Source of the DNA: Lytechinus variegatus
Lineage: Eukaryota > Echinodermata > Echinoidea > Temnopleuroida > Toxopneustidae
Assembly (NCBI RefSeq): GCF_018143015.1
Contig: NC_054743.1
Location: 45,542,922 to 45,606,921, forward strand
Length of the DNA: 64,000 nt
Reading direction: 5' to 3'
This document shows, piece after piece, positions 1 through 11,560 of this stretch. Numbering within the stretch: the first letter of the stretch is position 1; each line of letters starts with the position of its first letter. A program made the translations under genes and the position numbers. The notes under the pieces were generated by a model. That model saw only the letters and a list, made by a program, of their open reading frames with translations. It made no database searches and was not told the origin of the DNA.

Positions 1-1290
1 TATCCTTCATCAACTCCTCGTACTCACTTCTGTTTGAGTTGTGAAGAGATGCCAGATACATTCCTGCTAGATACTCCTGAAACAGCTTATGAGGGAACTG
101 GACAGATGAGACTGCAGAATGAGAATGGTGTCTTCTCTCTCTCCGAGAGGGAGTTTGCGTTTGTTTAGTGAGTACTCCAACTTGGCAACCTGTATCCACA
201 CAACCCGGCAATCTCTGAAATTCTTCTTCAGTGAACACCAGTCTCCTTTCATGGAGCCCCTGCAAGGCTAGGCAACCGATATTGGATAGATGACGTAGAA
301 TGTCCTTCCGTTTCCTATCCATTTCTCCATCAATATTACGAGCAGACATATTGAGCTTGGAAAGATAATGATCTACTAAGAAGTGGATCATCTCATCAAA
401 CAGTTGGGAAAATGTTTGAAGCTTGGACATTGCTTCACGGCGTTCGCCGTCGAAGTCTTTCCACATGATGCACAGCATTACTGTGTATATTGGGAATGGG
501 GCCATGTTCTCTCTGATCACATCGTTGTTTGATATGAATCGATTCAAATCTTCAGCCAAAGTTGTGTCTGGATGGAAGAACTTAGTGATGTAGGCAGACA
601 GATTTTTAGCAGAAAAACCTTCGACCGCAATGAAAGCATAGAGCTTTCTAAGCTCACTAATCTTCCGTATCTCATCTGATTTCCATCCTCTTGATGTAAT
701 TAGCACTCTCCCTGACTTGAACAGCCGATTTAAGATGATCAAGGCGATCTGGTGAGGGTTGTTTAGATCACCAGCTAACTCGTCTAGGCCGTCCAGAACA
801 AGAAAGACGTCTTTCTGGTGGGAGAAGATATGCTTGTTTAGCTGCATGGCTGTAATCTCAATGTCGTCTGGGAGGTAAGACATTATTATCTCTCCAATAG
901 TCTTATCACTTACGTCACGAAGAAGGACGAGAAGTACCAGTTTGAACTCTTGGTAGCCTGCTCCATGAATCCAGTCCCAAGCAATCTTTGCACAAAGAGT
1001 TGTCTTCCCCACACCTCCTTCACCTTCAACCAGCAACCGTTTAGGTAGAACTCCGTTGACTTTAGTCTTGAGCAAGTTATCGTAGAGTAGCGGTGCCTTT
1101 CTTGTTGTCTTCTTATTTTCTTCCATCAACATTAGGTTGGTGAAGATCTCATCAAACTTGAATAAAATGCCACTGTTCAGTGGATCTGCTTGAATCTGAC
1201 AGTTGTGAATTGAATAATATTCTTTGACCGCTTTTATGACATTCTGGAATTCCTCTTCCGTCAGTGATGGTATGTGATCACCAACCTGAC
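1..1290 (-). CDS. NLR gene, exon 3: NACHT NTPase domain (partial, runs off left edge)
   Basis: A continuous frame of about 429 codons, open to the window edge, begins after an acceptor ending at 1291 (TCTTACTACAG) and reads QVGDHIPSLTEEEF. Walker A is GEGGVGKTT (998-1024), preceded by LPKRLLVE. Walker B is VFLVLDGLDEL (777-809). A sensor-like VLITSRGW follows, and the winged-helix/HD part contains FPHKLFQEYLAGMYLASL. This is a typical NACHT ATPase, which drives nucleotide-dependent oligomerisation of an intracellular immune sensor. Intron phase 1 matches the DEATH exon. The Walker motifs are intact and no stop is present, so the gene looks functional here. The LRR exons should lie left of base 1. 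Sea urchins carry large NLR families, so this is likely one of many paralogues. Because the frame is open at the edge, it is easily missed by simple ORF scans. Confidence 0.93.
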
Positions 1291-1820
1291 CTGTAGTAAG
1301 ATAGAAAATAGCATGTCATTAAGACTAACTAATAAAATGTAATTAAATATGTATACCCTACCTTTAGTTGATATTCCGTGTTATTTGTTAATAGTCCTTA
1401 TGTTTTCTTGCTGCTGTTTTTAGCATACTTTCATGACTGGGGGGGGGGGGGGGCGGGTTGAAGTATTTTTGGAAAATACTTAATGTAATTAGTCAATGAT
1501 TTTTTTCGTAGCATATTTGGACTGAGAAAGAATAACTCTAGTCTCTTGTGATCATTGTCCTTAAGGTTAATTCAGTTTTCATCAAATATTACCAAACCGT
1601 CATTTGCAGTATTCATGTAACTTTTTCTTTACTTATTCTTTAAATATTAATTTCATCGTTATCATTATTATTATTATTAGCATTATGATTTTCATCATCA
1701 TCATGACTCATCTTCAATCAGTCACTGTTATCCTTAAGATTTTTATCAGACTATCATTATTATCATTTTTCCACGTGACAGTTACGGATGTGGTTAAATA
1801 GTACTGACAGTGGTAATCAC
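1291..1820 (-). other. Intron between DEATH and NACHT exons
   Basis: About 530 bases of non-coding sequence with a 14-base G run (near 1440) and ATT/CAT microsatellite-like stretches (near 1660-1710). Acceptor CTTACTACAG is at the left end. The donor at the right end is one of two weak candidates. Confidence 0.7.
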
Positions 1821-2086
1821 CATTTTGTACACTGTCGGCCAGCTGTACCAGATTGATGTCTTTTAACTTGTCTGATAGTATATCCCTTGCTTCGTGTTGT
1901 CGTACTGTCTTCAGCCACTCGCAAAGCATCTTGTAAGTAGCTAGCATTATGTTGCCATTATAATCTCTCTCAACACGACTTAGTTGAGCCTCGGTGAATT
2001 TTAGAGCCAACCCGACCTTCCTAAAGTCTGATGGATCCATACCGTCAGCAAGGAGATACAATTCATGCTCACTTAGATATCCAAGC
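1821..2086 (-). CDS. NLR gene, exon 2: DEATH-fold domain
   Basis: The exon encodes 88 residues, from LGYLSEHELYLLADGMD to LVQLADSVQN. The pattern is that of a DEATH domain: helix 1 with ELYLLADGM, then DFRKVGLALKF, TEAQLSRVERDY, a helix with ATYKMLCEWLKT, and a final helix with LVQLADSV. The acceptor (ATACAATTTAG, ending at 2087) joins in phase to the 2A exon. The donor is weak: either GTGATT at 1820 or GTCAGT at 1808; both are phase 1 and fit the NACHT exon. In this family the domain would recruit downstream DEATH-domain adaptors. No stop or frameshift is seen inside the exon. The ORF runs on past the donor into microsatellite-like intron sequence, which is not coding. The NLR assignment rests on the neighbouring exons. 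Confidence 0.82.
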
Positions 2087-2419
2087 CTAAATTGTATAAA
2101 AACGACATCAGAAAAAACACAATATGAATCAGCAAATTGTTCCAACGTTACTCTTCTATTTGCTCACTATGTTTTGGGGAAAGATCCTTAACATGGATTA
2201 TCAAAAAAGAGCATTCCATGTAAATAAATAATGTTTTACCATCCTGTTATAAAAACAATCATATAAAATAGTCTATGCACAAACTCGACTAAAACCAGCC
2301 TTTACAAGTGTTTACGTAGTTAAGCGTTCCCTTTGAATTCCGTCGAATATAATTTGGACTATACACGAATGTGATCGTCCATAATTGAAATTAATGACCC
2401 TATAATTCAAACTGCTTAC

Positions 2420-2481
2420 TCGGTATTTGGACCCGGGTTTGGCTCCAAGTCACCCGACCTCGATAGGAGCACGTTCGCCAT
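2420..2481 (-). CDS. NLR gene, exon 1: 2A-like leader
   Basis: First coding exon of the NLR that continues leftward. From the ATG at 2481 it reads MANVLLSRSGDLEPNPGP and then NTE, with the last codon split. The core D-x-E-x-N-P-G-P is the 2A-like ribosome-skipping signature; in known 2As the peptide bond before the final Pro is not formed. The ATG has a purine at -3 and G at +4. The exon ends at a strong donor (GTAAGC at 2419), phase 2, which fits the acceptor of the DEATH exon: GA plus G rebuilds Glu. The open frame extends upstream, so an earlier start is possible, but that stretch is not protein-like. From family knowledge, some sea urchin NLRs carry N-terminal 2A sequences that act as recoding or targeting leaders. 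Odd point: Leu sits where Val or Ile is usual (DLE rather than DVE/DIE), so activity is unproven. Confidence 0.72.
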
Positions 2482-4000
2482 TTCGAAAGAGCAATTCCTC
2501 TTTATGTCATATTCATCACCATGGGATAAAGGTGATATGTCATGTCCACTGTGTTCAGAGATATGTATTCCATGACACTCTGCGACCTTTTGAATATAAA
2601 GAGAGGAAGAGATAGATGGAACAAAAAGACAATGGTAATACACAATATCCTCTGCAAAATGTATTATGTACTTGTATAAATTACACATTTTTCCCACTGG
2701 TTTTGGGGGGATGGTTTCAGGAGATGTTAATAAACTGATTACAGGACTCATCAAAAGACGATTTTTATGAATCTGTGTGTGTTGGGGGGGGGGGGGAATT
2801 GCTGTACCAAATAACGAACTATATCTTAAATAATATTGAATGTATACTTTGATACGATGTCCAATACATCGAATTGGTATAACCATTTTGTATTGTTTAC
2901 TAATACTATTAGAAGTTCTTATTATTGATAATAATAACCTATAACATTTATTAGGCGCTTACAACAGACACTTGTTAGCGCACTGTATTCTGCTTTTATA
3001 GTGGAATTTTATGGGGGAGGGACGTAGGAAGAATGACACAAATCTAACTACTAATTTTTAAAACTTGTATACCTCTCCAATTGACCACCCCACAACATTA
3101 AGCTTTAAAAATCGTCAGACAATTTTATGCATTTGTTATTTATCATATATTTTCTTATAGGCCTATACCAATGGTTTTGAATACAGTGATACATCCGTAA
3201 AAGTATTTAATTTTAATTTAGGGAGCTTGTCAAAAGTCCACGCACCGTTCTTCCCGCATCGGGTTTCGCTTCGGCTTTACCGCCAACGTTCCCTTGTCTT
3301 CAAAGGAACGACCGCCATCAAAGGCCCTTTGACATGTTTGATGCCCCTTTCTTTTGTTCGTCTTTCCTGCAAGTCTTAATTTCTGTCGAAAGGCCGAAGA
3401 ATCTATTCTAAATAGCTCCCTCTACGACCAAAACAAATGTGTGCCTTCATCATGTTTGACTGTCGGATCGAGAGCTTAGGTCAGTGTTCTGAACTGTGGT
3501 CCGCATCTATAATGGAAGTTCGGGTGCATTCATAAAGCCACGGTAGCTTAATCAAAAAATCACGCACGTGTCATAAATCGTTACTGATCTTTCGAATTTG
3601 CTGCAATAACCATGAAAACCTCTTTTTTGCAATTGGAAGAGAGTCAATTCATGATGTTTAAGGTGGAAAATATAAAGATTCCACACATTTTCGTTTCGTA
3701 GGCCCGAGCCATTCGTAGAATTCACGTCGACTTGGAATATTAATTATTACTCGCATCTCAAACAAGTGTCGAGAGCCCCCCCCAAAAAAAAAATAAATAA
3801 ATAAATAAATAAATAAAAAAATAGGAAAAACGGAAGGAAATAGAATGATAAAATAAATATAACCGGAACAGCTTCACACTATTTGGCATAGATAGATCAA
3901 AGATTTAACAGATTTATTATAAACTGTTTTAAAGTTTGTTCAAATTTTTGACGGGCTACCATTTCCCCAGGATAACATAATGTCTCTTGATTTTCTTTAT
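2482..4000. other. Upstream flank of the NLR gene, no gene seen
   Basis: This stretch should hold the 5' UTR and promoter of the minus-strand NLR gene, but I cannot place a start site. It contains G runs, an AAAT microsatellite near 3790-3820, and a stretch at 3221-3422 bounded by AGGGAGCT and AGCTCCCT that may be a short repeat element. No convincing exon. Confidence 0.5.
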
Positions 4001-4479
4001 CTCCATGTCTTAAAGAAGCGGGACCAAAAGGGATTGTGAAAAGAGGAAAAAGAAAACTAAGAAGTCAAAGGGAGAGAAAAGGAAGGGGAAATAGAGAGAA
4101 ATAAGAAAATAATATTGGGATTGAACAAGAGGAAGGTTGAAAAAATGGAGGAAATACAGTTGAAAAAGTGAAATGTCAGATTGTGTTAAAAACGTCTGTC
4201 ATCGATTGAAATTAACCTTTTTTTTTTGTTGTTTGACCAAATGCGTGCTCATCCCGATTTCTGCCTCTGCATCGAAATAATATTCATGAGAAAGCAGAGT
4301 TGTGTTCTCGCAGATGCCGCGATCAGGTGGGGGAGGGGGATAGTGAAATCATTTTTTCCAAAATTCATGACTTGCGTCTTCGAAATGAGAGTACGTATGC
4401 GCGTGGACTGGATAATTACGAAATTGTGGCCGTCTATTTCGAAAATTGTATGCCATGAATGAATCAGCATCCGGTACCC

Positions 4480-4935
4480 TTCTATCACTGGGGGATTCAG
4501 GGGGGGGGGTTGCCCTCGCCCCCCCCCCCCATTATGAGAGGCACAATTAAAATTTGTAATGCAAAATGCAGCCAAAACAGAAGAGTGCCCCCCTCCCTTG
4601 AAAGCGAATCTTATTTCCCCCTTGTCATGGATCCGCCCCCGACCTTTAGACATTATGTTGTATAGACCCAAATCTTGGTTGGATTAGGGCCCGCCCCCCC
4701 CCCCTATTGGCGGAGCAAAAAAGGGAAAGAAAGAAAAAGAGAGGAAAAAAGAAGAGTAAAAATAAGAGGAGGAAGGCGAGTGAATAAGATGAGGCGAAGA
4801 CTTAGAAAATAACTTTAATAATCATTACGCCACTGGGACAACCAATTCAAAGAAATAAACAAATATCAACCTTGGGCGGCCGATCTGGGAAAATATGGGT
4901 GAAAAAATCACCCCCCCCCCCCATTGGCGGAGGCT
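4480..4935. repeat. Poly-G/C-bounded repeat fragments
   Basis: Runs of G and C alternate with the signature CCCTATTGGCGGAGCA followed by purine-rich sequence and GAGTGAATAAGATGAGG. The same signature recurs at 8.3 kb and 40.5 kb and belongs to the hAT-like family described at 40378-41715. No coding capacity. Confidence 0.6.
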
Positions 4936-6000
4936 GAATCCGCCCTGATTTAAATATACATTTTATTCACCCTATCGATCCCCTCTCGGGGTATGAGAGT
5001 ACAACATAAAACAACATATAACAGACTAAAGTAAAGTATAACCTCATTTAAAGTGATTGGTTAACATCGGTTTGACTTTTTAAAAATCTGAGCTAAAAGG
5101 TCACACTTGTCACCTGTGTCTGTGATAAGTTACACAAATGAAGCCTAGAAAAATTGCGTTCGAAAATGATTATTTAGTGCTTCAAAAATAGAAATATAAA
5201 GTGACCGGAAACACCATCTTAATTTCATCCCATAAACTGGTGTGTACTATTTAGGTGTCTATAAGACGCCTATTTAATTTAAAATCGGGGTTTGCCTTGT
5301 AGTTTTAGCTTTTCATTCTCAATAATGGTTGTTTCAGGGTTTATTACTTCTAATACATGCACTTGTACACATGTTTCATCTTGGTTTGAGATTTTTTTTT
5401 TTAAATGGGCTGCTAACAAAGGTAAACAATGCCTTTAATAAGTTTAACGTATTAAACGTAATGTTCGGAATTGAATATAAAAACCAATTGTGGTAACGAT
5501 CTGAAAATTAGTTCGATCAGAATCCAATGAAATTTACCAACGAAGTGTTTGTTTGTATAAATGAAAAATATTTGACAAACAGCCCTGTGAAAAAAACATC
5601 GTAAAAGTGCTCAGAAATGAGCGATATAAGCACAGAATTCCATCAAATGTCAGGTATTTTTCGAGGCGATATTATAATACACTGTCCCACGTATGCTTTT
5701 CTGTTTTAGTTATCATCATAATTATCGATATTGAGCTGCGATTTCATTATTCTGCAAAGATAAGTGTATATTTATGTACTAGATCTAAATTTCTGATGAA
5801 TATTTCGTAACAAAATCGTCATGTAACCATATTTGAAATTGCTCCTGATACGTTGTGCTGTACATGGACTATAATCTCCATAGTTATCGATATCGTCATC
5901 ACCGCTGTTACTATCACATTCATCTTCATTTCTCTATTATAAGTATTATCTTTATTAAAATTTTTATTATTTTATTATAATTTTATCTTCATAAATCGAT
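4936..6000. other. No gene seen
   Basis: AT-rich sequence with short ORFs only. I see no splice-consistent exon, no RNA gene and no clear repeat structure. Confidence 0.5.
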
Positions 6001-6002
6001 GG

Positions 6003-6450
6003 TGTGGGAGAAGGAGGAGAAGAAGAATCACCAAGGAGAAGCAGACGTACATGTAGAATGGGGGAGCAGTAAAAAGGGATGAGAATAATAATGAGAGATG
6101 AGGAAGGATACGGAGAGGAAAAGGGAAGATAGAGAAAAAAAGGAGATGGAAGAAGAAAAGGAAGAATAACGAAGGAAAAGCAGGAGACGTATAAGAATGG
6201 CAGTTGGGCAGAAGAACAACAAGAAGAGAGGAGACGTAGAAAGTGGGAGGAAGGAAAAGAAAGAAGCAGCAGAAAAGGATGAGGTGGAGAAAAAAGAATA
6301 ATGAAAGACGACAAAGGATATGAAGAAGAAAAAAAAATAAGAAAAGGAGTAGTAAGAGTAGATGAAGAAGGGGGCGAAGGATGAGAACACGAAGAAGGGT
6401 GGAAAACAAGAATAACGACGGAGAAACAGAAGAAATGGAAGGGGGGGTGA
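6003..6450. repeat. Long purine tract (GA-rich on plus strand)
   Basis: About 450 bases are almost entirely A and G on the plus strand, with GAAGAAG, GGAGAAG and GAGGAA units of irregular order. The minus strand gives three long Phe/Leu/Ser-rich open frames in this stretch, which are composition artefacts. Such tracts can form triplex DNA. Confidence 0.8.
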
Positions 6451-8280
6451 GTTTGTTCTAAAGTGAAATCAATGTGAGTAGAATTAAATTAATGTTTTTG
6501 TATACATGTATATTGCAGTGATCACATCATTACAATACTAGGATGCCATTATGTTCAATAATTTAAGCTTCAAAATTCTGTACTTCACGGGTGAAGATAT
6601 GGAGCCGTAAGCTGCAGGGAGATATGTAGAGTGATATTAGCATTAGATCATTATAATAAAATAGATGGAATGTGATTATTATTAATATTAGTTAGTACAC
6701 TTACTGGCCTAAAAGGAAAAGCAAATAGAGCCATGATATAAGCTTTTCCATCAAGAGAATTGAACATTATTGACCTTTCAGGATTGCTTGGCATTGATAC
6801 TCATCGAACTGTTCTTAGTCATTGCCCAGGCCTATGATCATGAAAAAGCAAGATCACTCACCCGTATAGTAGAGAATCATTGAAAAAAGCATGCTCAGCG
6901 GGTTCGCCACAGAAAACAATGGGAGAGCTAGACGCTCAGTCTTTAATTCCCCATATCCGCTGTCGTGATTATTGTAATTTTAATTGATAAACCTACTTCA
7001 AAAGACCGTTGGCCCGCCCGATGGGGAATCTTTTGTAATAATGTATTGTATTAAAGTACGTGTATGCAGTAACTACCGTCCCGTCTTCTTTTCTGCTTAT
7101 TTGAAAGATTTCTTTCACCATCATCGAGTAGCGATTAGCGTGTAAAATCGCATAAAGTATCTCACATAACGGATGTAATGTTCATGATTACAAACATCAC
7201 CATAATCATTACCATTATCTTTCATATTTTTAATTATATAAACTATAAAACTGCTACTGGAGAACGATTGGAAATAGATAATGAATGAATGATGATGATA
7301 ACAGTGATGATGGTGATAATTAGAACTTTGAAGTGATATCAATGGACATGATAATACGAATAATAATATCAGTTATAATGTTGATGATTAAACATTAACA
7401 AGCGAAGATGATTGGTATATTTGCGGCAATGAACTATGTATAACTTGCATGACTTGAGACGCGTTTTTCCTTTGTCATGTTTGTTATAAAAAGGGTTTTC
7501 ATATCATGATCCTGAAAGACATAGATTATATTTAGATTAAAAAGAAAGAGAATCGATGGCCATCTAATTATGGAAGCGATTTTTATATCAACGATATCAT
7601 CCCCCAGAGTCTATCAAGTAATGAGTTTGTGTGCATTTTTAGCAAAATTGACATTTGTAATACGAGATTATTCAAATTTTAGAGTGCTGTAACATCCGAA
7701 CTGCATGGCATTCCTGCTGCGTACGTTTTGAATTCATCGGATATTTCGATTTCTGGATGCATGTTATATCAGTTAAAGCGGTGTACGCCTGAATCATATT
7801 GATTGTCACTTGTATTAACTTTATGATAACTTTGATATACAAAAACAGAATTCATCAGGTTCTTTATCATTACACCAATGATATGAAATGATGCACAAAT
7901 AGGCCTACGTCTTTTGCTTGATAGAACACTGACCCCCCCCCCCCCCCTCCATTAGAGCGAGAACAATATTGTGCTATCTCATTAATATTGATTTCGATAA
8001 GGAGATCGGGAAACGCACGCCATTAATAGGAATTTACATTATTTGTATACCACTTACAAGTGAAGCACACATTATGTATCTAAACGCTACGGAACAAATA
8101 GAAAGAGAGAATGAATTTCACCAAAAATTAAAGTAGTTGCACAGTTCACAGTAGGCTGTAAACGATAGGGGGCTTCACATGCGGCGGAAAAGGCTATTTA
8201 ACCCTCCCTCCCCCCCAAAAAAAGGTTTTAACATGGATTTGAATTTCTTTCTTGAATCTGCTTGTTTAATACTTTCTGTT
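6451..8280. other. No gene seen
   Basis: AT-rich non-coding sequence with a GAT/ATG microsatellite-like patch near 7190-7400 and a C run at 7933-7948. No supported exon. Confidence 0.5.
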
Positions 8281-8289
8281 AGATTGCTG

Positions 8290-8945
8290 TAGAGTTGGAT
8301 CTAAGGGGGGGGGGGGGCAGGCCTGCCCCTCCTTTCTCCCTATATTGGCGTAGCAAAAAAAAACGGGGAAAGAAAGACAAAAAAAATGGAAAAGAGAGGA
8401 GAGAATAACATAGGAGGAGGAAAACGATTGAATAAATAAGATGAGGGAAAAACAACTTTTAAAAAATTCTTTAAGGTCATTATATAAAATTTTCGCTCAT
8501 GCTTCGCGCTCGTGTTGCCTTTTAGGTGATTTACACATATGGAACTCAAAAAATCAAATTTTAATATACATAACATATTTCAACTCGGAAATCAAACTTT
8601 CATTTTTAAAAAATGTTCTGGAAAAAAAAAACATTTTTTTAATTGTCTGAATATTAACATTTTCTGCTCCCGCAGCGCGCTCACAAAATTTGATTTGCCA
8701 GGTACCTATTATTTTCCTGTATTCCATTTTAGTTATCAAAATATCCCTATTCATGTCAGATTGTAAAAACATATTAGCTTGCGCTGCACGCTCACATTTT
8801 GATTGATGAGTTATGAAAATTTCAATATTAATTATATTACAAACCAATTAAAATCTCCATTTTATGACAGTTTATCAACGATTCTCGGCTGGCGATTTGT
8901 GCGCACACTGATTGTTGAAAATATATCAAGTCGTGCATCATATTA
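8290..8945. repeat. hAT-like family element, left part (interrupted)
   Basis: Homologous by eye to the complete element at 40378-41715: poly-G, then CCCTATATTGGCGTAGC, purine-rich sequence, a GATTGAATAAATAAGATGAGG-like segment and CGCTCATGCTTCGCGCTC. The copy stops at 8945, where an inverted-repeat element begins, and seems to resume after 10853. Confidence 0.6.
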
Positions 8946-10853
8946 GTCAGGGGCCTTAGGCCTTAAATTTGAAGTTTTGGGGACAGAGTTTACAAAAGCA
9001 CCAAACTTTCCCTATGTCACTATTAGGTCAATAGCTTCATTTTTTCCCACAGAACATGGTGTTGAAAATTGCATCTTCATGCAAAAATATGCTAATTTAT
9101 GCAAATTAGCATTATTAATGCATGAAGCCATATGCCATTAGGAATTAATTAATAAAAGTTTAAAAAAAAAGATACCAAACTTTAGGAAAGTCTCTATCAG
9201 GTCAATAGCTTTAATTTTTCCCACAGGACATGGTCTTGAAAATTGCATCTTCATGCAAAAATATGCTAATTTATGTAAATTAGTAATTTATGCATGAAGC
9301 CATATGCCAATGGGAATTAATTAATAAAAGTTAATAAAAAAGATACCAAACTTTAGGAAAGTCTATATCAGGTCAATAGCTTTAATTTTTCCCACAGAAC
9401 ATGGTGTTGAAAATTGCAACTTTATGCAAAAATATGCTAATTTATGTAAATTACCAGTAATTTATGCATGAAGCCATATGCCAATAGGAGTTAATTAATA
9501 AAAGTAAATAAAGAGATACCAAACTTTAAGAAAGTCTCTTTTAGGTCAATAGCTTTAAATTTCCTTGTCAAACATATTGAAAATATCATGTATATCATAT
9601 GTTAATTTATGTAAATTAGCAGTTAATTCATGCATGAATAATGAAAATTAGTAAAAGGAATAAAAAAAAACCAAACCAAACTTTAAGAAAATCTCTATCA
9701 GATCCATAGATTTAATTTTCAAACGTGCTATTGAAAATCCCGTCTTCATGCAAAATATGCTAATTTATATAAATTAGCAAATATTTCATATGTATAAATT
9801 AGTCCCATTCCAGTGGGTATTAACAGTGGAAAAGGGGCCAAACTCTTTTGGGCATTTAAAAATTATTTTTAGTGAGATATGGTGAATTATGAGTTTTTTT
9901 AATTGCTTTGAAAAGAAAGATGAATTACTGTTTATCTTTTTCATATGATTTTGGGGGTTTTTTTATTGTGAAAGGGGTATGCACAGGTATGCACAGGATT
10001 TATAATTTGCATAAATTTGCATTTTAAACATGATGCTCTCCTCTGGTCGCATGGAAAGTCATCATAATGAATGAATTGTGTAACAGTGTCTCCTATGCAT
10101 AGTGTTGTCGGTTTAAAACCTCAAAATAGGATAGTTGATGAGTTTTACACATATTTGCATAAATTTGCATTAATTAACATTGAAAGTTGATTCTTATTCA
10201 GGAACTGTACAGAAATCAATCTAGATTTGATGCCCCGTCAAAATAAATCCCAAATACCCCCCCCCCCCCTCGTAAAAAAAGAAAAGAAATAGGCTTCTAT
10301 AGAAAAGTTTCGGTCTGTACTATACATATACAGTAATTCACAGTGAATAGTGTGATTTTGCATAATTTTGCATAAATTAGCCCTATGAAAAAGGATTCCA
10401 GTCATTGATATCGAGGCATCCTATCAAGAATTAATGCTTTTGGTACCAGTGACACATGTGGAGAAAAAAAATTGTGATTTTGACAATTCTATATGTCGAT
10501 ATATGATAATACATGTGTTTTTACATGTGATTTGCATATAATTTGCATAAATTAACCTTAAAAATTGATTCATACTCACCATTTTTATAAAAATCGACCT
10601 GCAGTTGAATGTTTAGCAAAAGAAGACCCAAATACACAAAAATTGGGCATTTGAAAATTATTTTTTTAGTGAGATATGGTGAATTATGATTTTTTTGCAT
10701 AAAATTTGCATAAATTAGCATTTTAAAATAGGGTGCCCTTCACCGATTTCGGGGCACCCTATCTAGAATTAATGCTTTTGATACCAGGGACCCACATGCA
10801 AAAAATGGCGCTTTTGTAAATCCTGTCCCCAAAATTTTGCTAAGGCCCCTGAC
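8946..10853. mobile_element. 1.9-kb inverted-repeat element nested in a hAT-like copy
   Basis: Both ends match as an inverted repeat of about 50 bases: GTCAGGGGCCTTAG at the left, CTAAGGCCCCTGAC at the right, each followed inward by TTTTGGGGACAG and TTTACAAAAGC. A TA flanks each end. The interior has about five copies of a 172-base unit starting ACCAAACTTT (8999, 9174, 9345, 9517, 9675), then a stretch rich in ATTTGCAT. There is no transposase ORF, so it is non-autonomous. Confidence 0.75.
8999..9790. repeat. 172-base tandem units
   Basis: About five diverged copies, each with AGGTCAATAGCTTTAATTTT, TTGAAAATTGCATCTTCATG and ATGCTAATTTATG. The unit contains small palindromes such as GCTAATTT/AAATTAGC. 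The array lies inside the inverted-repeat element at 8946-10853. Confidence 0.8.
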
Positions 10854-11560
10854 TATATAATTAAAAAAGTGCTTTAAATCTACAATATTGACAGATTTCG
10901 CGCTCTGATTAGGCTTATTAGATTAATAAGTTGATTTAATGATAAATTTTCCCTTTTTTCAGAATGGAATATCGAAAAGTTTCATCTCGCAATTTCATAA
11001 GAAGAGAAATAGGAAGACAGTCATAATTTTTATATGATGAAATATTGTTCTTAGAATTTCCCGGCCCTATGTCAAAACTTAAAGTAATAATAATGAATCA
11101 TATATGTTCATTTTTAACTGTGATCCATATCCACTCACAATTCTCCTACAAATCTCAAATTTTCCGCTTGCGCTTTGCACTCGCATCGATTGCTCAGTTA
11201 TGTATTTACCTTTTTCATGATTACAAAAATTGCTTAGAACTTCCATTCTTCAGGTGGAAAAGTAAATATTTTCAGCTCACGCTTCGCGCTCGCATTATTT
11301 AATTGTTGAAATATGTAACGTTTTCATTTATGGATAATTACAAGCAGCCGCTAACAGATTCTGTTTTATCGGAACGATCAATGCGTACTAAATTCATTCA
11401 TCTTGTTTAGGATCACAAGCATTGCCAGAATGCTATTTTAAGACAAAATACATGAAATAAAAATTTAAAAATTAGCGCGCGCTTCGCGCGCGCACTTTTT
11501 AGATTAGGCTTGTGAGATTATTTTACACTTATTTTTACATTTGATTCAAAAGAATAAAGC
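10854..11560. repeat. hAT-like family element, right part
   Basis: Resumes similarity to the 40378-41715 element: CTTGCGCTTTGCACTCGCATC, AGCTCACGCTTCGCGCTCGC, GAAATATGTAACGTTTTC and GGCTTGTGAGATTATTTTA each have counterparts near 41130-41500. Together with 8290-8945 it forms one older copy split by the nested element. Confidence 0.6.

Noticed and set aside
1714-1808. C-terminal extension of the DEATH ORF past the splice donor
   Set aside because: It reads into CAT/ATT microsatellite-like intron; splicing to the NACHT exon explains the frame better.
2482-2886. Upstream extension of the 2A ORF as a long N-terminal domain
   Set aside because: The sequence is low-quality (Pro/Ser/Tyr-rich across a C run), with no known domain. 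The ATG at 2481 has a good context and matches short leaders of this type.
5967-6409. Three overlapping 115-144 codon ORFs on the minus strand, rich in Phe, Leu, Ser
   Set aside because: They lie within a pure purine tract; stops are rare there because of composition. No domain or normal residue mix.
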